From contig JAUWWA010000118.1 in assembly GCA_030617125.1 (NCBI GenBank), forward strand, positions 1 through 6,349: a stretch of 6,349 nucleotides of DNA. Reading direction: 5' to 3'. Every line of letters starts with the position of its first letter. The stretch's first letter is position 1. Source of the DNA: Pirellulales bacterium (GTDB taxonomy: Bacteria; Planctomycetota; Planctomycetia; Pirellulales; Thermoguttaceae). A model generated the notes under the pieces. That model was not told the DNA's origin. It saw nothing but the letters and a program-made list of their open reading frames with translations, and made no database searches. Below, in pieces: positions 1-3,741 of this stretch. The position numbers and the translations under genes are program-made.

Positions 1-838
1 CCATGGCCATGTGAAGCTGATCGCCGCAGTCACAGCGCAGTGAGGCCAACAGGTCGCCGGTGAAGCAGGCGGAGTGGAGCCGCACGAGTGGTTCGGGTAC
101 TTCATTTACCCGACCCAGCACGACGGCCAACGGCTGCTGGTCCTCGTACTTCACACCGTAGGCGATGATCCGGCAGGTGCCGAAGCGGGTGGGCAGATCG
201 GCTTCGGCCAACCGGTGGACGAGTTTCTCGCTACGGCGGCGGCGGCGCAGCAAGTCCTCGATGGTGATGATGGGCAGGTCGAACCGCCGAGCGATTGCGT
301 GCAGTTCATCGCGGGTTGCCCGATCGCCCTCGGCGCCGAGGATCTCGCACAGCACGCCGGCCGGCTGGAGTCCGGCCATTCGGGACAGGTCGACGGCGCA
401 CTCGGTATGCCCGGCTCGGCGCAGCACGCCGCCCTCCTTGGCGATCAAGGGGTAGAGATGGCCCGGGCGGACGAAATCGGACGGCTTGCTCCGCGGATCG
501 ACGACCGCGCGAATCGTCCTGGCCCGCTCCTGCGCGGTGATTCCCGTACGGCAACTGCGATGGTCGATCGGCACGGCGAAGCCGGTTTCCAGCGGTGCGG
601 TGTTCTCGTCGACCATCGGAGGGAGTTCGAGCCGGTCGCACACTTCCGGCAGGACCGGCATGCACAGCAGGCCTCGGCCGTGCGTGATCATGAAGTTGAC
701 GATCTCGGGGGTGACCTTTTCGGCGGCGCCGACGAAATCTCCCTCGTTCTCGCGATCTTCGGCGTCGACGACGATGATGACCCGCCCGGCGGCGATGGCC
801 TCGACCGCCTGATCGATGGTTGAGAGTGGGTGCGACAT
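1..838 (-). CDS. ribBA: RibBA: bifunctional DHBP synthase / GTP cyclohydrolase II, 3'-partial
   Basis: Cytoplasmic enzyme feeding riboflavin synthesis. The N-terminal domain makes 3,4-dihydroxy-2-butanone 4-phosphate from ribulose 5-phosphate; the C-terminal domain opens GTP to the pyrimidine precursor. I translated it from the ATG at 838; 279 codons are present and the gene continues past position 1. DHBP synthase occupies about residues 5-203: the acidic metal/substrate loop DAEDRENEGD (25-34), RPGHLYPL (124-131) and HTECAVDL (144-151) are all visible. GTP cyclohydrolase II starts near residue 204. VRLHSACFTGD followed by SLRCDC gives all three expected zinc cysteines, C258, C269 and C271. 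The residue before the first cysteine is Ala where E. coli RibA has Glu, a variation I recall from other phyla. The rest of the cyclohydrolase domain lies outside the window. GGAG at 846-849 sits 7 nt before the ATG. It has its own promoter and does not appear co-transcribed with the sigma operon behind it. Confidence 0.94.
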   Translation of the reverse strand, partial: MSHPLSTIDQAVEAIAAGRVIIVVDAEDRENEGDFVGAAEKVTPEIVNFMITHGRGLLCMPVLPEVCDRLELPPMVDENTAPLETGFAVPIDHRSCRTGITAQERARTIRAVVDPRSKPSDFVRPGHLYPLIAKEGGVLRRAGHTECAVDLSRMAGLQPAGVLCEILGAEGDRATRDELHAIARRFDLPIITIEDLLRRRRRSEKLVHRLAEADLPTRFGTCRIIAYGVKYEDQQPLAVVLGRVNEVPEPLVRLHSACFTGDLLASLRCDCGDQLHMAM

Positions 839-950
839 AGAGTGTCTCCAGCAACAAGCGCGATCCGAGGAAAATGCCGGCGCTATCTACCCCCACTCTT
901 GGGGTGGCAGTTCCGCGGTGGAAGCGTGCCGGACTGAACCCTCAGCATCC
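839..950 (-). other. ribBA 5' leader with small hairpin, no FMN riboswitch seen
   Basis: About 105 nt lie between the predicted transcription start (near 944) and the ribBA ATG. One short G/C hairpin is visible: 889-893 (ACCCC on the plus strand) pairs with 901-905 (GGGGT) around a 7-nt loop. I looked for the conserved FMN (RFN) riboswitch blocks expected in regulated ribBA leaders and did not find them. The leader could be unstructured apart from this hairpin. Confidence 0.35.
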
Positions 951-979
951 ATTATAGAGCGTCATCGGCTACGTGCCAG
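951..979 (-). promoter_or_regulatory. Sigma-70-type promoter of ribBA
   Basis: On the minus strand a perfect TATAAT -10 box (951-956) is preceded, after exactly 17 bp, by CTGGCA (974-979), a 4/6 match to TTGACA. The predicted start is near 944. This is the best housekeeping-type promoter in the window. It lies between the end of the sigma/anti-sigma operon and ribBA, which argues for independent transcription of ribBA. Not experimentally supported here. Confidence 0.6.
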
Positions 980-1103
980 TCCTACAGCCCCCTTCGGGGA
1001 ATTGCGCGAACTGCAATCGGTGCAGCGGAGAACGCTGTGCCTATCGGCAACAACGAGACCTATACAGCGTCGATGTCTGAACGCTGAACCCCGAATCCTG
1101 GGT

Positions 1104-1125
1104 CCGTGCCGCGATTTTGCCACGG
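1104..1125 (-). terminator. Weak hairpin after the anti-sigma-like gene, possible terminator
   Basis: CCGTG (1104-1108) and CACGG (1121-1125) can pair around a 12-nt loop, 8 nt beyond the stop codon of the anti-sigma-like gene. The stem is only 5 bp and there is no T-tract on the minus strand, so intrinsic termination is doubtful. The rest of the gap to the ribBA promoter holds no gene I can support; a C4/G4 hairpin near 990-1003 is the only other structure. Confidence 0.22.
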
Positions 1126-1133
1126 TTGTCCGC

Positions 1134-1352
1134 CTACGAAAAGACAGAGCGGCAGGTCTGTTCCGCCAAACCCGGCGGCGGCGCGAAGGCTTCCCGCGCC
1201 TGTTCGAGCGGCTCCAGCAACCGGCGTGTTTTTCCCAGTTCTCGGCGTAGCTGCGAATCGCGCTGCAACTGAGTCTCGACGGACTCCTGCTCGGAATCGT
1301 CCAGCGCGCCAAGCAAGTGACCGAGCAATTGCTCTTGCACGGAATCAGTCAT
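1134..1352 (-). CDS. Short anti-sigma-factor-like protein, possibly truncated (72 aa)
   Basis: Probably the regulatory partner of the ECF sigma factor encoded just upstream. The sequence opens MTDSVQEQLLGHLLGALDD, continues with a charged helical stretch (ESVETQLQRDSQLRRELGK), and ends LEPLEQ, FAPPPGLAEQTCRSVFS. From memory, this pattern resembles the cytoplasmic N-terminal region of planctomycete anti-sigma-like proteins encoded beside ECF sigma factors, which usually continue into a membrane segment and a long C-terminal part. Here the frame stops after 72 codons, and reading on for about 30 codons gives no hydrophobic helix. No zinc-binding HxxxCxxC motif is present. I chose the ATG at 1352 because it overlaps the sigma stop by 8 nt (ATGACTGA), a usual translational coupling; an in-frame ATG at 1367 would add five residues. 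Neither start has a Shine-Dalgarno of its own. It may be a soluble short form or a decayed remnant. Confidence 0.62.
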   Translation of the reverse strand: MTDSVQEQLLGHLLGALDDSEQESVETQLQRDSQLRRELGKTRRLLEPLEQAREAFAPPPGLAEQTCRSVFS

Positions 1353-1995
1353 TTGGGAGGGGGGCATGGGTTAGGGCTTCGTTGAGCTTCCCGATGGCGG
1401 CGTGCAGGCGACTCTTGACCGTTCCGACCGGGATGTCCAGCACATCCGCCGCCTCGCGATACTTGAGCCCTTGGAAGTAAACCAACATGACCACTTGCCT
1501 GACTGATTCGGGAAGGGCGTCCACGGCCCGGCGAAGCTGGTCGGCCCGCTCGGCGGATTCGGCGTTTTCGACCGGCCCGGCTTCCGGGTTGTCGAGCAAC
1601 TCGACCAAAGCCACCGCCTCATGCGCCGCGTTGCCTCCGATGCACCGATCCAGGCTGGCCATCCGGTGACGCCGATTGCGACGTTGGAAGTCGATCGCCT
1701 GGTTGGTGGCAACGGTGTACAGCCACGGGCGAACCTTTCGGCCCGGTTCGAACTGCTCACACTTCAGGTGGACCTGGAGAAACGTCTGCTGGAACACGTC
1801 CTCGGCCATCTCGGCATCACCGAGGTAACGCCGCAGGTAGCCGAACAACTCGCGCTCGTATCGGTGGACCAACTCCTCGAACGACTCCCGGTCGCCGGCG
1901 GAGCGGTACTCCAACAGCAGTTGTTCGTCGGTCCTCTCGTGCAGCCCGTGCGACTCCGGGGCAGTAAGGTGCAGGTGTTCAATCGTGCCGCTCAT
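1345..1995 (-). CDS. ECF-family RNA polymerase sigma factor (216 aa)
   Basis: Alternative sigma factor of the RpoE-like extracytoplasmic function type, which directs RNA polymerase to a specific promoter set. Region sigma-2 spans about residues 39-111: FEELVHRYERELFGYLRRYLG, then the polymerase-binding/-10 segment AEDVFQQTFLQVH and PWLYTVATNQAIDFQRR. An acidic linker (126-150) leads to region sigma-4 at about 154-205, with ALPESVRQVVMLVYF and the helix-turn-helix KYREAADVLDIPVGTVKSRL that reads the -35 element. There is no sigma-3 or region 1, as expected for ECF factors. I prefer the ATG at 1995 (MSGTIEH), with AGAAAG about 10 nt upstream; a GTG at 2028 would add 11 residues and has a poorer upstream site. 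The 3' end overlaps the start of the anti-sigma-like gene by 8 nt, so the two are very probably one operon with coupled translation. Its target genes cannot be told from the window. Confidence 0.93.
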   Translation of the reverse strand: MSGTIEHLHLTAPESHGLHERTDEQLLLEYRSAGDRESFEELVHRYERELFGYLRRYLGDAEMAEDVFQQTFLQVHLKCEQFEPGRKVRPWLYTVATNQAIDFQRRNRRHRMASLDRCIGGNAAHEAVALVELLDNPEAGPVENAESAERADQLRRAVDALPESVRQVVMLVYFQGLKYREAADVLDIPVGTVKSRLHAAIGKLNEALTHAPLPND

Positions 1996-2090
1996 GATTG
2001 ATACGCTTTCTGGCCCACAAGGGTTCACCCCGAATGGAAAACATCATATTGGTGCGGTCGGGAGCGGATTTGGAGCCTCTGCGATCCCCG

Positions 2091-2149
2091 CATTTTGCCC
2101 GTCTTCGCGACGATGGCTCGTTTGCCCATCCTTTCGGGGGGGCAAAATG
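2091..2149 (-). promoter_or_regulatory. Sigma-gene leader with three mutually complementary segments
   Basis: On the minus-strand transcript, CATTTTGCCC (2149-2140) is perfectly complementary over 10 bp to GGGCAAAATG (2100-2091), and over 7 bp to the intervening GGGCAAA (2127-2121). The two pairings exclude each other. A small CGTC/GACG hairpin with a 5-nt loop forms in the segment between the second and third copies. The arrangement lies about 100 nt upstream of the sigma factor start and downstream of the sigma-54-like promoter match, so it would be transcribed. It could act as a switchable leader, or the inverted repeat could be a DNA operator; no known riboswitch family is recognised. Confidence 0.38.
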
Positions 2150-2192
2150 AAAGTGCTCCGAACCGCTTGGTCTCGGACGATAGTTGATGAAG

Positions 2193-2208
2193 TGCAACTT
2201 CCGTGCCC
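2193..2208 (-). promoter_or_regulatory. Near-consensus sigma-54 (-24/-12) promoter upstream of the ECF sigma gene
   Basis: The minus strand reads GGGCACGGAAGTTGCA, which matches the RpoN consensus TGGCACG-N4-TTGCA at 11 of 12 fixed positions with the obligatory GG/GC spacing. The only mismatch is G for the first T. The predicted start is near 2182, giving a leader of about 190 nt before the sigma ATG at 1995. If used, it would place an alternative sigma factor under sigma-54 and an ATP-dependent enhancer-binding protein. No enhancer-binding protein gene is in the window. Confidence 0.5.
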
Positions 2209-2414
2209 AAGTAGTTCAAACGGCACAAAAGGCCCGCCTCGTACTTTCTTCAATCGTGCCAACGTCTTGCACTGAAAGCCTTTAGGAGTGGGAACCGCCC
2301 GTATGCAACGCTATTCGCCGACCGTGTGGCTCGACGGACCGCCTGACATTTCGTCCGCGTCGGTACAACGGCGGGCCGGTGTCGGGGCGGTAACCGTGCG
2401 GCACAACGCGGGAA
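2209..2414. other. Intergenic DNA with no supportable gene
   Basis: This stretch, part of the nearly 480-bp gap between the sigma gene and the methyltransferase, holds no convincing coding frame. A minus-strand frame across it (2250-2516) would give an 88-residue, Arg-rich product without recognisable motifs or a ribosome binding site. It may contain upstream activator sites for the sigma-54-like promoter, but I recognise none specifically. Confidence 0.6.
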
Positions 2415-2429
2415 CTGCCAAAATGGCAG
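2415..2429. repeat. Perfect short palindrome, candidate operator
   Basis: CTGCCAAAATGGCAG has 6-bp perfect arms around a 3-bp A-rich centre, the layout of a dimeric repressor or activator site. It stands alone in non-coding DNA, about 210 bp upstream of the sigma-54-like -24/-12 match and 47 bp before the palindromic element downstream of the methyltransferase. The symmetry is seen directly; binding by any protein is inference. Confidence 0.42.
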
Positions 2430-2475
2430 GCTGCGGAGCCATGCCCGGTGGGCCGCTGTTCGTGGTGATCCGATT

Positions 2476-2548
2476 TTCGTAGTGAACCGATTCATCAGGT
2501 CGGGCCAGTCGAACAACCCGAAAACCGCATGAATGCGCTCACTACGAA
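2476..2548. repeat. Imperfect palindromic element just 3' of the methyltransferase gene
   Basis: Arms of 20 nt (2476-2495 and 2529-2548) match at 17 of 20 positions and share the outer TTCGTAGTGA. Inside them GGT/ACC and CGGG/CCCG can also pair, leaving a 12-nt loop. The right arm contains its own CGCAT-TC-ATGCG mini-hairpin. The element begins 4 nt beyond the methyltransferase stop, so it could stop or stabilise that transcript, but there is no T-tract on either side. Its layout resembles dispersed REP-type palindromes; the copy number is unknown from one window. Confidence 0.6.
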
Positions 2549-2552
2549 CGGC

Positions 2553-3503
2553 TCAGAACCCCGGCAACGGGCTCTGCGACTCCGCCGGCACGCGTTTACG
2601 CCGTTGCGGCTTGGCCGGCGGACGGCGATCTTCCAGCCGAACGCCGCCTGCCGTGTCGGGCGCGCTGCGCAACGGCTCCGCAGCGCCGTCGAGCGGATCG
2701 CCGTGGCTGATCCCACCCAGACGCTTGCGCGTCTGCGCACAGTACTGCTTGGAAAGCTCGAACCCCAGGAAGCGCCGCCCCAGTTTCTTCGCCACGGCAA
2801 GCGTCGTGCCGCTGCCGGCGAACGGATCGAGCACCACGTCGCCTTCGTTGCTCGTGGCGCGGATGATTCGGCCGAGCAATTGCTCGGGCATCTGGCAGCC
2901 GTGCCAGCCGGCTCGCTCGCGGAACGTGCCGCACACACGCGGAAAATACCAGGTGTCTTCGTCCGCCGCGAACCCCTCGGGCAAATCCTGCGGGCGCAGT
3001 ATCCACGTGTCGTCGGGCAGCCGACCCTTCGGGTTCGCTCGCTTGTCGCCGTAGACCAATTGCCGCGCCGAGGGGACCCGAACGTGCACGTCGTCGGCAT
3101 TGAACGTGAACGACTCCGAGTCTTTCACCATGTAGAACAGGTGGGCGTGCGAGCGGCTGAACTTGTTCTTGCAGTTCACGCCGAACGTGTAATACCAGAC
3201 GACCCAACTGCGGCACGTCAGGCCGTGTTCCTGCTGGAGCATCACCTTCAACTCGGCGGCGTACTCGTCGCCGATGGCGAGCCAGAAGGCGCCGTCGGCT
3301 CTCAGCACCCGGATCACCTCGGCGGTCCAGTCGCGGCTCCAGGCCAGGTAGTTTTCGTGCTCCCGCTTGTCGTGATAGACGTCGTAGTCGTAGCCGATGT
3401 TAAACGGCGGGTCGGCGAACGCCAGATCGACGATGCCGGCGTCGAGCTTCCTCATGCCGGCGATGCAATCACCACATACGACGGTATCCAAACGAAGCGG
3501 CAC
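2553..3503 (-). CDS. Solitary beta-class site-specific DNA methyltransferase, probably N6-adenine
   Basis: Transfers a methyl group from S-adenosylmethionine to a base in a specific DNA sequence. Numbering from the chosen start: catalytic motif IV is ADPPF (30-34) and the AdoMet-binding motif I is DPFAGSGTT (226-234), followed by FLGFE (245-249). Motif IV before motif I defines the beta class (Pfam N6_N4_Mtase). DPPF rather than SPPY favours adenine N6, though cytosine N4 is not excluded. Between them, [22 protein letters not shown] and [10 protein letters not shown] probably belong to the region that recognises the target. The last ~55 residues are Pro/Arg-rich and look disordered. I chose GTG at 3503 because GGAGG (3513-3517) lies 9 nt upstream; the in-frame ATG at 3545 would give 330 residues but sits directly against a palindromic repeat and has no ribosome binding site. 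No endonuclease or specificity gene is adjacent, so it looks like an orphan regulatory or housekeeping methyltransferase. The recognition sequence cannot be predicted. Confidence 0.92.
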   Translation of the reverse strand: MPLRLDTVVCGDCIAGMRKLDAGIVDLAFADPPFNIGYDYDVYHDKREHENYLAWSRDWTAEVIRVLRADGAFWLAIGDEYAAELKVMLQQEHGLTCRSWVVWYYTFGVNCKNKFSRSHAHLFYMVKDSESFTFNADDVHVRVPSARQLVYGDKRANPKGRLPDDTWILRPQDLPEGFAADEDTWYFPRVCGTFRERAGWHGCQMPEQLLGRIIRATSNEGDVVLDPFAGSGTTLAVAKKLGRRFLGFELSKQYCAQTRKRLGGISHGDPLDGAAEPLRSAPDTAGGVRLEDRRPPAKPQRRKRVPAESQSPLPGF

Positions 3504-3545
3504 GGTGCTGTTCCTCCGTGAAGGTTGGCGCGGCTTAACGGTCAT

Positions 3546-3614
3546 GTTTAGCGGGGCCGCAACGCGGCCCGTGATAGTCGGATTTGCGCGGGCCGCGTTG
3601 CGGCCCCGCTAAAC
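3546..3614. repeat. Perfect 25-bp inverted repeat (REP/MITE-like palindrome)
   Basis: The arms 3546-3570 and 3590-3614 are exact reverse complements, beginning GTTTAGCGGG and ending CCCGCTAAAC, with a 19-nt centre. Each arm is itself a hairpin: GGGCCGC-AAC-GCGGCCC at 3554-3570 and its mirror at 3590-3606. The DNA or RNA can therefore form one long stem or two short ones. The element lies 131 bp beyond the stop of the DUF4159 gene and 42 bp before the preferred methyltransferase start. It could end the upstream transcript, but no T-tract follows. Exact identity of both arms suggests recent insertion or active maintenance. Confidence 0.8.
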
Positions 3615-3668
3615 GAGCAACTCCACGTTTGCAGTGATACAGACCACCAGATCGTCTCATCCGCCAAT

Positions 3669-3696
3669 ATCGTAGCATGGTCCGCCGCCGCCACAA
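3669..3696 (-). promoter_or_regulatory. Weak candidate promoter for the methyltransferase
   Basis: TTGTGG (3691-3696), a 16-bp spacer and TACGAT (3669-3674) give a poor but correctly spaced sigma-70-like pair on the minus strand. If used, the palindrome at 3546-3614 would lie in the methyltransferase leader. The match is weak enough to arise by chance; read-through from the DUF4159 gene is the alternative. Confidence 0.22.
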
Positions 3697-3741
3697 GCTG
3701 CTGCTGTGTCGTGGGCACGCGCCCCCCGTCCGGGCCGCCCG

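Noticed and set aside
74..823. A 249-codon plus-strand frame opposite ribBA
   Set aside because: Antisense to an unmistakable RibBA; low-complexity composition and no ribosome binding site.
839..950. FMN riboswitch before ribBA
   Set aside because: The conserved RFN sequence blocks are not present in the leader.
2025..2228. A minus-strand frame of 67 codons ending in a GTGA overlap with the alternative sigma start
   Set aside because: The overlap looks like coupling, but the first Met has no ribosome binding site, the product lacks motifs, and the region is better explained as a leader. A shorter start at 2129 has AAAGG directly against the ATG, too close to work.
2250..2516. A minus-strand 88-codon frame in the gap below the methyltransferase
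   Set aside because: Arg/Pro/Ala-rich product without motifs; it runs through the palindromic element and has no convincing start signal.
2529..3521. A 330-codon plus-strand frame opposite the methyltransferase
   Set aside because: Antisense shadow; the minus-strand product carries DPPF and DPFAGSGTT, and the plus-strand product has no known motif. The near-equal length is coincidence.
2553..3545. Restriction-modification or phage-defence system around the methyltransferase
   Set aside because: Neighbours are a DUF4159 secreted protein and a sigma operon; no endonuclease, specificity or defence gene is within the window.
3546..3614. Intrinsic terminator for the DUF4159 gene
   Set aside because: The stem is strong, but no T-tract follows on the minus strand, it lies 131 bp from the stop, and the nested design fits a REP-type element better. 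Termination is not excluded.
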